From: Dermatemys mawii
Lineage: Eukaryota > Chordata > Testudines > Dermatemydidae
Assembly: GCA_007922305.1 (NCBI GenBank)
Contig: ML677358.1
Coordinates: 17,657,327 to 17,721,326, forward strand
Reading direction: 5' to 3'
DNA length: 64,000 nucleotides
The translations under genes and the position numbers were made by a program. Positions 1 through 11,156 of the stretch are shown here, piece by piece. The notes beneath the pieces are model-generated. The model had not been told where the DNA came from and made no database searches. It saw only the letters and a list, made by a program, of their open reading frames with translations. Position 1 is the first letter of the stretch; every line of letters starts with the position of its first letter.

Positions 1-240
1 TCGGGTGGGGGAAGAAGGGACCGCAGCCCGAACTCCCTGGTTTGCTGGGGAGGAAGGGGGCTGCAGCCTGAGCCGTGCTGCCTCTGGTGGAGGGATAGGG
101 GCTGCAGTCAAGCTCCCCTCCTTCCCCTCGGGATGTTGGGGAGGAGCTCAGGTTTCAACCTTGGGTCCAGTAAGTCTAATGCTTGTCCTAGTGACCCCAT
201 TAAAATGGGGTCCCAACCCACAGTTTGAGAACCGCTAAGC
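1..240. repeat. Fragment of GC-rich interspersed repeat at left edge
   Basis: G-rich sequence ending in CAGTTTGAGAACCGCT, a motif I recall at the ends of abundant turtle repeats. It is truncated by the window edge, so the family is not certain. Confidence 0.4.
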
Positions 241-1317
241 GAAAGGGTTGTTTTGTTATTTTGGTATGAAGTGTCCCTGAACTGAAAGCACCGGTCCCTG
301 TGTGGCTCTCAGAGCAACATCTGGGCACCAAATCCATGAAATATCCAGCCCCTCCTGACACTTTTACAGAATGTTGCAGTTGTGGGGAGGCCCGCCGATG
401 TCGGGGGGAGGGGGGCAAAGGGAGCAATTGCTATGGGGCCCAGTAGTGGCCCCAAGCCCTTTTAAATCACCCAGGTGGGCTGCCCACAGGCTTCCTAGGC
501 GTGCATGACCACTCCGAGCCCCGCAATTTGGGGGGCCCCGTAGGCCAGTGTGATTGGCCAGCGTTGGGAGTCCCGGAAGTAACGAATTTGTCACATCCAC
601 TCCGGGGTCTGCCTTCCTAGGGACAGCCTTGGCCCTGGGGCCTGAACTTTCTGTCGGCAGGCCTGGTTGTGGCACAAAACACTACAAGCTTTTAAGGAGC
701 CTGACTCCAACAGCTAGGGGCAATTGGCTGTACGCAGTGAAAGCCTTCAGCTCTGAAGGAGTGGTGGTGTATTCACCATGTCTGAACATCACCTTGCGAA
801 ATGTAATGTTCTTTTGCTGTTGTATTTGGGGATTAATTCTCGAGGCCTATAAAGCACAGTTGCATGAACGGAAATGGAATGCATTGCCCAATATATGTGT
901 GTGTGATCCATGAATGGGGAATTTGCTTGAATAAAATCACCTCCCCCCCTTCTCAGGACCTGTTGAGGTGGAGTGGGAGATCAGAAATTCTGAGCAGGAA
1001 ACCAAAGCTGTATGATCAAAACAGAGTATATTTCAGCTGTAGTGTTTATGTGGGTATTTGACCCTGTTGTTCAAGTGGCGTGGGATGGCAGTGTGCGTTC
1101 AGTCAAACAACTTGATTTCAATACCCTTTTCTTCAAAAGGACGCAAGTCGGTTGTGTAGATCTTGGCTCCAGTTCTCAAATCCTCTTTGGCTGCATATTA
1201 GTGTAAAGGTTTCAAGATTGGCCCATAAGCCATTGAATGAACTGGATGGCCTTTTCTTTTTTGCTTGTTCTTTTTAATCTAATAATCGTTAGTCTTTAAA
1301 ATGCATATGATTAACAG
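241..1317. other. Intergenic, no feature recognised
   Basis: No exon-like frame with splice signals was seen. The 119-residue frame at 554-913 matches no family I recognise and lacks a coding signature. Confidence 0.5.
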
Positions 1318-1945
1318 TGAAGGTAATTAATCACTGGAACAGATTACCAAAGGGAGTGGTAAATCCTCTAGCACATGGGGTATGCCTACACTGCAGTGTA
1401 AACCCAAGTTCAAGCCTAACCCTCCTACGATCTACACACAAATTTTGTTAAGCTAGCGCTTGGACCCAGGATCCCATGGACTCATGCTCTGGGTATCCAC
1501 CAAATGTATCCACAATCCCATGGGCTACCTTTCTATGTCTTCTGGACAGTCAGGTTTCTCCACTCTGGACCATAAAAAGAGGGCTAGAGCAGCCACATGA
1601 GGGGGAGCACTAGCAAATCTGGGATTTGGGTGTTTGGACTCAGGTGTGCATAATGCAGTGTGGATGCAGGTGCCGCAGACTGAGACCCTGGGTTCAACAA
1701 TTCCTAACCAGGGGTTACAAATGAGTGTAGACTCTCAAGGCCTAGGTTAACAAGTATATGGTCTGCTCACTGAAGTTCTACTCACCCTGGGCTTAACAGT
1801 GAAGCGTAGACATGCTCTCAGAGTCTTTAATCAAGACCGGATAGATGCAGCTATTAGTGGATAAAATGTCCTGGCCTGAGTTATGAAGGGGATCAGACTC
1901 GATTATCATAATGATCCCTTCAGGCCTTAAAAATCTATGAAATGG
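1318..1945 (+). repeat. CR1 LINE 3' end, apparently split by a DNA element
   Basis: 1318-1372 (CACTGGAACAGATTACCAAA) and 1818-1945 (GTCTTTAATCAAGACCGGAT ... GGCCTTAAAAATCTATGAA) match consecutive parts of the sauropsid CR1 3' end as I recall it, in + orientation. The intervening 1377-1815 is unrelated and has its own inverted ends, so the CR1 appears interrupted by a later insertion. Confidence 0.65.
1377..1815. mobile_element. Short inverted-repeat DNA element (MITE-like) within CR1
   Basis: The left end GGGTATGCCTACACTGCAG pairs imperfectly with the complement of the right end GTGAAGCGTAGACATGCTC. The motif GTnTACnCTGCA at both ends is shared with several other short elements in this window. 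No transposase frame is present. The target duplication is unclear. Confidence 0.5.
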
Positions 1946-2039
1946 TAGTATTTGCAGTGCACAGCCCCCATGATGTACTTGATTTTGAGCAGCCCAGTAG
2001 AAAGGGGAAATCAAACCAACTAAAACTCTACTTCAGTCA

Positions 2040-2570
2040 CATTCTTTTCTCCAGCAACCCTCGTTAGGAGCAGTGACCACTCTAGTCCTTTTTCTCCTGT
2101 ATTATTCCAGTTCAGTTGGTTTATGTGTTTGTGAACCAGAGCAAAACTTTGTTCTTGAAAGTTTAAAAAATGTTTGCAAGAACACTTGTCCAATGTACCA
2201 TATTTGTACGAAGAACTACTTGGGGTTTTTTGTACAATGAATTTAAATTTATTTATGGTGAAGTATATTTCTGCTTGTGATTGAATATGATGTTAAATTC
2301 ATGAATCATCTTTGCTGTGCAGCCAGAGAGATGATGTTTTGTATTTTTTTGTTGTTCCTGTGTTGGTCAACAGAAGCTTCTATCTCTATTAAAAATACTT
2401 CTGTGATGATAAAGCAGATGATACCTAGTGATCTGTCCCATACAACAGCAACCACCAATATATACAACAAATGTGGGATGATTTTCATAATTGGGAAGAA
2501 TAAAAGTGGGGCTCATTGGAGAAGTGAGCAAGTCCTAAATTATGTCCATTTATGCCTGCGAAAATGGGAG
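2040..2570. other. A+T-rich, repeat-poor intergenic stretch
   Basis: No recognised repeat and no exon-like frame. It could be conserved noncoding sequence or the distal 3' UTR of the next gene upstream (CYFIP2 in human order), but nothing in the sequence proves either. Confidence 0.25.
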
Positions 2571-2905
2571 GCCATTGAATGTCGCTGAAAATTTTGACTT
2601 TTTTGTCAAAACCCAAACATTCTTCATGTTTCCAGCTCTCCCTTTTCCAACAACAAGAAAAACTTCTAGGGAAAATAGACACTTTCTGCAAAATAATTTC
2701 ATTGAGTTGCAGACCCAGTTGGCAGTCACACACACAAAGCTTTGATGGAAGATCAGACAAGCCTAACTCAATACAGTTTTGAACTATGGTCCAGATTCTC
2801 TGCACTAGCACTGCTTGCTGTGTCATAAGGGCCTTCTGCACTCCAGCAGGTTCTCACCGGGGCTAGTCCCACTTGGATGCACTTTCCATGCTTCAGTTCC
2901 CTCTA

Positions 2906-3180
2906 AGGGTGCAGCTACACTACCTGCCGAATTGGCGGGTAGCACTTGATGTATCAGGGATCGATTTATCACGTCTCATCTAGACGTGATAAATTGATCC
3001 CCGAATCGACACCTGTACTCCACCTCGGCGGGAGCAGTAAGCAGAGTCGGTGGGGGAGCGGCCCCAGTCAATCTGCCACCGTGGGGATGGGCAGGTAAGT
3101 CGAACTAAGATACTTGGATGCAGCTGAAGTTGCATATCTTAGTTCGAAACCCCCGTCCCCAGTGTACCCCAGCCCCTAGG
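2906..3180. mobile_element. Inverted-repeat DNA element with internal hairpins
   Basis: It begins AGGGTGCAGCTACAC and ends near GTGTACCCCAGCCCCT. Inside, 2957-2976 and 2982-3001 form 20-nt arms with one mismatch around a 5-nt spacer, and an ACTAAGATA / TATCTTAGT pair recurs further on. This resembles a common turtle short DNA element; there is no coding capacity. Confidence 0.5.
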
Positions 3181-3714
3181 GCACCGTGGAAGCTATAATG
3201 CAGAGGAAACACATTTGCATCAGTGCATCCTATCTTTAATGGCCTAAAGTGGTCAGGACCTTGGTTTTAACTCTCAGGCACCTCTGGAAGCACAATGTCC
3301 ACTTAACACCAGGTGGAGGGACTGCTTCTGTAATGATCAGAGAGGAAAGAGTGCCAGATTTGGATCATCCGCATTGTAACCTGCATCACTTAGGTCTCTT
3401 GAAGCTCTCCTGTAGCAGGACAGAGCCTCCCTGGAACTGGTTTCGCTGTACGATTGTAGCTCACGTCAGTATAGCCGAAGAGATAACAAAGGTCATTTTT
3501 AGCTTTGGGTGAGGGAAAGGAGGGAAAATAAATTTAACTGAATCAAATTCACAAAACCTAAAAAGATACTCCTGCCTTAAGAACACACTCTGTGGCAGGG
3601 TCACCTTAAAAAACAACAGCTTCAGAAGATTGCTTATGGGAAAGGCCTCTAAAAGTGAATAGAAATGAAAGGTACAGGCTTCCAGAGAAATAGAATGGGA
3701 TCCTTTCTATACAT

Positions 3715-3870
3715 TAGCGACAAAGAATCTTGTAGCACCTTATAGACTAACGGATCTTAGGGATCATGAGCTTTCATGGGCTAAAACCCAGTTCATCAGA
3801 TGAATGTTGTGGAAATCTCCAGAGGCAGGTATAAATATGCAGGCAAGAAAGCAAGGTAAATTCAATCGGG
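3715..3870 (+). repeat. Interspersed repeat, GCACCTTATAGACTAAC family
   Basis: Contains TGTAGCACCTTATAGACTAA, GAGCTTTCATGGGCTA and CAGTTCATCAGATGAATG in the same order as the related copy at 6141-6263, then diverges into GCAGGTATAAATATGCAGGC. It is an abundant reptile repeat, probably DNA-transposon derived (inference). Confidence 0.55.
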
Positions 3871-6140
3871 GGGGGGGAACACTTCCAGCAGCTGATCTGG
3901 GGGTGTGAACACCCAGAGAGGAGAAACTGCTTTTGTAATTGGCAAGCCATTCATTCATTTCTATACATTGATTGCAGTGTTTGCGTGGGTTTGAAAATGG
4001 ATGAAATTCTACAGCATGGACAGAATTCCTTATTTTCAATTCTATAAAACATTTGCATAAAGGATAGTTGGGGAATGAGTCTGGCTGACAGACAAAATCA
4101 GATTAAAGGAACTACGTAAATGCAAAACATGTTATCTCATTACCGTTATTTCATTATTTGGCTCAAAACTGCTCACATTTGCTTAAAACTAGTGTCCAAC
4201 ATTTCCAAACACCCAGGGTGCCTTTCATGTTTGTGACAACATCTTCCCTCCACCCCCACCCCCTGCAAAACCTCCAGCCATCTGAGTTTCACTTGATTTC
4301 AGGTTTTGGTGTGAGTGTTTTGCAGATAAGGGATCTGCAAACAAAATGACCTTTGGAACAGTGTGTCACTTTGCCTCTGCACTCTGTCTTTACAGAACCC
4401 ACTTGATCTGACTCCTGGAAGCCTCTAATGAATGTCCCTACAGTTATCCTCCCTAGTCTAGTGGGATCTCTATACCTTAGCTGCAAATTGCCAGGCATTG
4501 CCTGTCTCTGGATCAACAGCAGATAAAGTGAGTTCCCCCCTCCCTCAGCACTTGATGTGGGTGCATATGAATTGCCACTTGTCTTCTCCTGCCATGGACA
4601 CAAAGGAGAGCAGGAAGACCATAAACATCCCATGGCAGCAAGATGGGACATGTGACTTGGTGCTTCTTCTGGAAAACCCTCTCTTGGCCTTTTGCCTGCA
4701 GGAATTCACCTACAATTGCTTCTTGGAGGGAGTGCAAAAATCAGTGAGGGGTGCAAAAGAAAACTCCCCAGAAAATACAGCACATCTTAACACTGCGGCC
4801 CCCGGGAAAAGCTGCCCGACTGTCTGGTGTTCCACGCTCATTACTGACTGGGCCAATGGAGAGTCAGGACTAGAACCCAGGGGGAGCCCAGACGGACAGA
4901 CCTCTGCTGTAAAACAGTATAGCCAATGTCAAGCATTCAAAAATATGAGTCAAACCATCCAAAAATGAGACTTTTTTAAAAGAATAATAAATGTGGAGTT
5001 CTGCTAATTTACTTTTTGAGATTTTAGGATCTAATTAGGTCTCACTTAACTCTTTTTTCCACATCCATGAAGGCTAGAAACTTTTTTTTCAAATGAAATG
5101 GATTTTTGTGAAATAACATGACTCCAGTCTAAATATTATTCTGTCATGAAAGTGAGCAACCCTGGAACCACTATCTCACCCCAGACAACGGTTCTGTTGA
5201 GAACTGCTGAATTAAAAGCTGTTTTCTCACTGAAGTCCAGTTTTTCAAGCCTGCCCCCCCATGTTTTTGAAATGCGATCATCTGGAAAAAAGGCAATTCC
5301 CCCAACCCCCATGGCAGTTAGCTCATTATCAACGGGAAAAGGATCTTTCCCACATTTGAAGCAGGAGACTCTGTTCCTTCAGGCTCTCAAATTACACCAC
5401 ACAACAGAATGTTTCCGCCACAGCTTCACCTATTAGGCATCCAATGGCAACAGATTCAGCATGAAGTTTGCATCTTATTTCTAATGGAGGATAATTGATA
5501 CCTTGAGTTGTTCCATTACCTTCCTAGGCTGGGATATGTGGGTGGAAGGGGGAGAGGCAGTTTCATGTTGCTGAGGGCATTAGTCACACTTAACATGGTC
5601 TTATCCTCCCCTCTGGATTCTTGTCAGGTAGCTCATCTTGCACATGGTTTGCAAACCAGTATTTCAGGTGTAACTACATTGCTAAGAGCTGGGCAGCTGA
5701 TGAGGACTCCCTGGTTTCAGAGAATGGGGAAGAGCTCTGTTGTTTTTTTTTAAGGAATCATATGAGATAAATCCCAGCAAGTGAGGTAATAGCCAAGAGG
5801 TGGGTCCAGTGACTTATGGGAGGCAAACTGGAGCAGTCTTTTCCATTCGAAAGTGGAATAGCTAAACAGAGCGATAGAAGAATTCATTCATTGCTTTGCC
5901 AGGCTTTCTTGTCACCTGTCTGAACTTGCAAGTGACTAAATGCAGTGGCAAAGGTTACTATAACTTTATAGCCTGATTCCCCACGGCCTTAAACCTCATA
6001 TCGGATACTGTACATCTGTGTTACGTAGAATGAGTCAAAATGTTATTCTTCTAATTTGTCTGTAATGTACCTGTAGCCACGTCCATCACAGGCTATTAGA
6101 GAGACAAGCTGTGTGAAGCAATACTGTATTTTCTAAGGTT
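3871..6140. other. Intergenic, mostly unique with old repeat fragments
   Basis: No exon recognised. The frame at 4498-4968 (156 aa) has no recognised domain, and its end overlaps a MIR-like fragment near 4870-4930. A GT-poor, low-complexity T tract lies near 5738-5750. Confidence 0.4.
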
Positions 6141-6263
6141 TAAGATTAGCAGCCTTGTTAGTCTGTATCCGTAAAGAAAATGAGGAATACTTGTGGCACC
6201 TTAGAGACTAACCAATTTATTTCAGTATAAGCTTTCGTGGGCTATAGCCCACTTCATCAGATG
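6141..6263 (+). repeat. Interspersed repeat, GTTAGTCTGTATCCGTAA ... CACCTTAGAGACTAACC family
   Basis: Contains AGCAGCCTTGTTAGTCTGTA, GGCACCTTAGAGACTAACCA, ATAAGCTTTCGTGGGCTA and CACTTCATCAGATGCAT. The same family supplies the arms of the palindrome at 57087-57194, where it appears in a truncated, folded-back form. Confidence 0.65.
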
Positions 6264-6429
6264 CATAGAATGGATGGATGATGAACCTAATTCTCAATTA
6301 CTGAGGGACAATCTCCACACTTTGATATATTTTTCTTTCCACAGCCCAATCTCTGTACAATTTTTCATGAGTGAGGTACCTGAGTATTCAGATTCTAATA
6401 TCTAAACTGTATTGTTAAATCTAGTTAAA

Positions 6430-6512
6430 TTTAGTTGGGGACTGGCCCTGCTTTGAGCAGGGAGTTGGCCCAGATGACCTCCTGAGGTCCCTTCCAACCC
6501 TGATATTCTATG
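6430..6512 (+). repeat. CR1 LINE 3' terminal fragment
   Basis: Contains CTGCTTTGAGCAGGGAGTTG and GAGGTCCCTTCCAACCCTGA followed by TTCTATGA, the typical CR1 3' end, in + orientation. Confidence 0.8.
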
Positions 6513-6513
6513 A

Positions 6514-6565
6514 TCAACAATAACCCAAATTTAGATGATCTCATCTAAATTAGGGTTATTGTTGA
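6514..6565. repeat. Near-perfect inverted repeat, 25-nt arms
   Basis: Arms 6514-6538 and 6541-6565 are reverse complements with one mismatch and a 2-nt spacer. It starts directly at the 3' end of the adjacent CR1 copy. Confidence 0.85.
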
Positions 6566-6846
6566 CTATGTGCTTCAGCTGTGTTCAGTATGTTCGCCAC
6601 AAACCACATGTGGCTAATAGGCTATTGAATTGTGGCTAATGCATGTTGCTTTTTTTTAAAGTGGCTAGCAGTGTGGCTAGCATCGAATTTCTATTGGACA
6701 CCGTTGATCTATGTAACGTACGACATTTAAAAAAATAACTTTATATTTGTGGATAATCTAAGCACTATACCCAAATGTACAGACACTCTTTTCCCAACCT
6801 GTTTACTATACATATATTTTTAACATTAGCTTTAATAAAAAAATAA

Positions 6847-6926
6847 ATCTTTTATTGGACCAACTTCTATTGATGAGACAGAAAAGCTTGCCTCTCTCAC
6901 CAACAGAAGTTGGTCCAATAAAAGAT
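6847..6926. repeat. Hairpin: perfect 22-nt arms of the TATTGGACCAACTTCT family
   Basis: Arms 6847-6868 and 6905-6926 are exact reverse complements around a 36-nt loop. The arm sequence TTATTGGACCAACTTCT recurs at about 19317 and 19480, identifying a dispersed inverted-repeat element family. Confidence 0.85.
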
Positions 6927-8058
6927 ATCACTTCACGTAGCTTGTCACTTTTCCAATCTGTAACGACTTTGCAGACTCATGCCAATGGGACATGGAGAGG
7001 AGACAAGGAGCTTGTATATATATTTATGATGATGGCATCAAACAATGAGCTGGGCTACTCAGACACATCTCAGCAGGAAAAGGTTCCTGTCCGTTTATGG
7101 GGAAGGGAAGCAATTGTCAGGCACAGGGTAACTCTCTACCAGGGGAAATAGTGAAAAGACACAAAATTGGCATGTTCCTTCAAAGATAAAATAATTGAAA
7201 TAAAGCTTTTCGTGAGGGAGGCGCAAATGAGAAAAAATAAAAAGCAAGGCATCCCCTCACTGATAAGCTCAATCCTCCTCAGTGCTCAGTCTGATATAGG
7301 AGGTTATAGATCGGGATAGTTTTGTTTGTATAGAAAATATAGTCCGTGTTCAGCTATTTCATTACCAAATTGAAAATGGGCCTATTTTCAGGAAGCGTGT
7401 CATTAACATACATGCATGTGTTTCCAAAAAGTCTCACATGTTTTAGAGTGAAGGTTACATTGCATCAAAAGGTTACATTACAAGAGGTCATTTCAATGCA
7501 AAACACACAACCCATTTATAAGTTTATGTTTTGAAGATGTTTCTTAGATATTCCATGTAATACTACTACTAGATCAGAATTTCTCACAGAGCTAATTTTG
7601 GGTGAAATTACACAAAATCAAAGGACAAAGTTTCCATGCAAAAACTTCCATGAAACAAAAATGCTGGATTGCACACAGACGTGACAGACATATTTTTCAG
7701 AGACAATGTATCTGGAAAAATCTTCACATATATACAATGCCTGTGATTACTGATCCTGTTGTGTCCCTTTCTACAGGTTCCTTCTCTTAGTTTTGTGTTG
7801 ATGAGCTCTCTGGCCACATAAGATCAGATCTGGGTCCATAAAACTGGGGAATATGCTGCTCCAGCTGTGACTGCTTATCTTTAATTTAAGGTTAAATTAT
7901 TCTAAGCGCAAGAGCCCTCTCTCCCTTTCTCAAAGAAATGGCTCATAAAGAACCCAATACTGCATGAGCTAACATTGTGTTCAATTGGGAAGTGACTATG
8001 TATGAATGGCAGAATGATAGGATGGAACATTTATTCATTCAGCCCATTTACCAAGACT

Positions 8059-8333
8059 GAGGTCTTGTCCACACACAGAAGTTGCACTGGTTTAATTTAA
8101 CTTTGTTTTGAAGCTGATTTAAACTGCTACAAACCTTACTCTGGACACTCATCTCAGTTTAAAACTGGTTAGCCAGGTACATTTACACCTGTAAGTTAAA
8201 CCAGCACAAGTTAAATGGATAAGTCAGGCTTAAAATGGCCTGTGTCTACACCAAGGTTTGCACCACTTTTTTCACTGAATGGATTTAAGCAATTAAGTGA
8301 AATCAGTGCCACTGGTGTGTAGAGGTAAGGCCT
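8059..8333. mobile_element. Short inverted-repeat DNA element (MITE-like)
   Basis: The left end AGGTCTTGTCCACACAC and the complement of the right end (AGGCCTTACCTCTACACAC) pair imperfectly. The interior has TTTAA-rich repeats of AACTGGTTTAA type. No coding capacity. Confidence 0.5.
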
Positions 8334-9119
8334 AAGCTACTCTGACTGCACACCAGGGACATATTTCTGCTTTAATAGCAACCTGCAGGCATCACCCTGC
8401 AGCAGTAAGATGGAGCAGCTATTAAACCCTCCCAGCAGGCCCTGCTTAATGTTCTCTGTGCCCACCCTCGGGAGGTGCTCAGTGCCTTTTGAGAGGTGCT
8501 GAGCACCCTCCGCTCCCAGGGGCCTAGACTCTTCTTAGCATCTAATAAGATCCAGCCTGTATTTGGGTCAACAGCTGCTTGTGAAGGTGCCCATTTCTAC
8601 CAAGCAGGCACGTGTCACATTATCACCAGGAGAATAGGGAGGAAATCTGATGTTTCCCCATTTTCTACCCTTTTATTTCCTCAGCAACCACAATCTCAAA
8701 GACCTTGCACTGCAGTGACCTTCCTTCTGCTGGGGAAACAAATCATTTGGAACCCAGCTGGTAACTTGAAGGTTTGTCAAAAATTGCAGGTATCAAACCT
8801 CTTCTTCAAAGCAGCTGTTTAGGAAGGCGAACTAACTGTGCTGTGCCTTTGGTTGTGATAATGCCAGTTATATCACACATGGACAGAATCTCACCAGTGC
8901 ACATGGATCTGGACAAAATTCCTGGGCTAATCAGGAGCCCCAGGGAAGCAGTGACAGTACTGTAACATGATTTCCTTTCCTTTTTTTAATTTAAAGTAAT
9001 TCTCTCATCCTAGTTCCATTAGACAATTAAAAACAACCAGGACCGTTTTCTCTCATATTCCCTGTAGAAGGGCAATTTATCAGGTGATCCACCCGCTATT
9101 GTCCAGCCCCAGGTCCTAG

Positions 9120-9560
9120 CAGTCAGAGGTTTAGGGCCACCCAGAACATGGGGTTGCATCCCTGACCATCTTAGCTAATAGCCATTGATGGACTCCATGA
9201 ATTATCTAGTTCTTTTTTTAAACCCTGCTATAGTCTTGGCCTTTACAACATCCTCTAGCAAGGAGTTCCACAGGTTTACTGTGCCTTGTGTGAAGAAGTA
9301 CTTCCTTATGCTAGTTTTAAACTTGCTGCCTATTAATCACATTGGGTGACTACTGGTTCTTGTGTTATGTGCAGAAGTAAATAACACTTTCTTATTCACT
9401 TCCTCCCCACCTGTCATGATTTTATAGACCTCCATCATAACTCCCTTTAGTTATCTCTTTTCTAAACTGAATAGTAGTCTTTTTAAAAAAAAAAAAAAAA
9501 AAAAGTCTTTCTTCATACAGAAGCTGTTCCATACTCCTAAGTCTGGGCCAAATGAGCCTT
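9120..9560 (-). repeat. CR1 LINE fragment, antisense
   Basis: Contains GCTAATAGCCATTGATGGAC, GGAGTTCCACAGGTTTACTG, GTGAAGAAGTACTTCCTTAT and TCATGATTTTATAGACCTC in the order of a reversed CR1 3' region. A run of about 20 A lies inside it near 9483. Confidence 0.8.
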
Positions 9561-10858
9561 ACACCCCTTATCTCTGGGCTTCCAGGAGTCCCTATCTTTT
9601 GTTTCATGCCACCTTCCTTGGTGGGCACTAGGGAAAACCAGGCCCTCCCTCTACTGCAGGTTCCAGTCCAGGGACTCTAGTTAGCAGCCAAGCTCTGCTC
9701 CTTCCTACCCCTTGCTGCTTCCCTGAAGTTCCTACATTGCCTTGCCTCTAGGCCTTTTTCACCAGCCCCTTTCTAGGCTCTGCAGAGTCCTTCCAAGGTC
9801 TGGTGGCAATCAACACCTCCCAGGGATTCCCCCAGAGATCCACTTCCTGCCCTTTTACCAAGGCTCACCCCATTCCTGTGGTTTCTCCACATTTCTCCCA
9901 GCCTACTGTCCAAATATCCATCTCAGCAGAGGATCCCAAGGCCTACTCTTCTCCCCCACTCACCAACTTGCTTCTTTCCTTCCAACCCCCTCCCACTGCT
10001 CTGAGCTGCTCCCCACCTGGGCCTGGTAATAAATGGGTTCTCCACACCCTCCAGGTGCTGCTAACTGAGCCCTCAGGCTCCGGTTAACCCCTTTGCTGCC
10101 AGTGTGGCATATACATCCCATCACATTCCCTGTAGTTCTCCAGCCCTGTCCACACTGGCATCTGACCTGGGCTAGTTACAGTCCTATTAAAAGGGGGTTG
10201 CCAAGGACAGTTCTGAATCATTTCCCAACATGTCTGTAGCTAGCACTGGTGTAGGACAGTTTAAATACCTGATATGGGCAGGGACATTTTTGTTCCCAGC
10301 TATGCTAGCAGAATCGGTGCCAGGTATTTATTAATTACTATTATTATTGTAAAATAATCATCTGTATAGCTGTAGCACCTAGGAACACCAGTCACAGTCC
10401 AGGAGCCTGTTGTGCTAGGTGCTGTACAAACACAGAATAAAAAGACAGTCTCAGAGAGTCTCAGCCTGACTACACCCAGAGCAAGCCCAAAGCACAGTTA
10501 TGTACAGTTTGTGTCTGTGTTCTGTATGGACGTAAACTGTGCAGCTACAACGGTGCTTGAAAATGGTTTCATACTGGGTTACAAGACATAGTGTGAACAC
10601 AATGTAACATCAAACCTCCCCCTTTTTTATTACTAAAGCTGCACCCAGAGATCCCAACTGAGATCAAGGCCCATTGTACTAGATACTGAACAATTCAAAG
10701 CGAGAGACAGAACCTGCCCCAAAGAATGTGCCACCTGAATAGACAAGACACACCCACCGTGGGAAAAAAGAAGAAAGATTATCCCCATTTTACAGACAGG
10801 GAGCGCCACTGGAGTGCATTTAATGCAGTCAGGAAATGCATATAGAGCATTCATTATA
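9561..10858. other. Intergenic with old SINE and dispersed-repeat fragments
   Basis: No exon recognised. Two copies of a dispersed motif, GTGCTAGGTGCTGTACAAAC at about 10412 and a diverged one near 10670, belong to a family also seen near 24790, 50270 and 61870. Tracts at 9740-10080 are C+T-rich. Confidence 0.45.
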
Positions 10859-11154
10859 CAGTAGACTCTCAATTATCCAGGATTGGGTTCACCAGAAAGT
10901 GGATTAACCAGGATGTCAAAAAACTGCATAACTCGCAGGGCCGGCTCTGGCTTTGTTGCTGCTCCAAGCACAACCCCCTTCCCCTCCTCACCAGGGCATA
11001 GAGCAGCCAGTGAACCAACACCCTCTCCCGCTGTGCAGGGTGGCTGGTGAACCAACCCCCCCTCCCCATATTTCCTATGGATGGTGATTATCCAGGATTT
11101 TATTAACCAGAATTAATTTTTTCCCTATCATCCTGGATAATCGAGAGTCTACTG
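10859..11154. mobile_element. Tigger/pogo-like nonautonomous DNA element, 296 bp
   Basis: The ends CAGTAGACTCTCAATTATCC and, reversed, CAGTAGACTCTCGATTATCC are nearly identical inverted repeats (one difference over about 24 nt). Both ends are flanked by TA (10857-10858 and 11155-11156), the target duplication of Tc1/mariner-type elements. No transposase is encoded; assignment to the Tigger group is from recalled end sequence. Confidence 0.85.
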
Positions 11155-11156
11155 TA

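Noticed and set aside
554..913. 119-residue + strand open frame
   Set aside because: No recognised family, no splice-site support, and it lies in repeat-flanked intergenic sequence.
4498..4968. 156-residue + strand open frame
   Set aside because: Its end overlaps a MIR-like fragment; composition is not coding-like and no domain was recognised.
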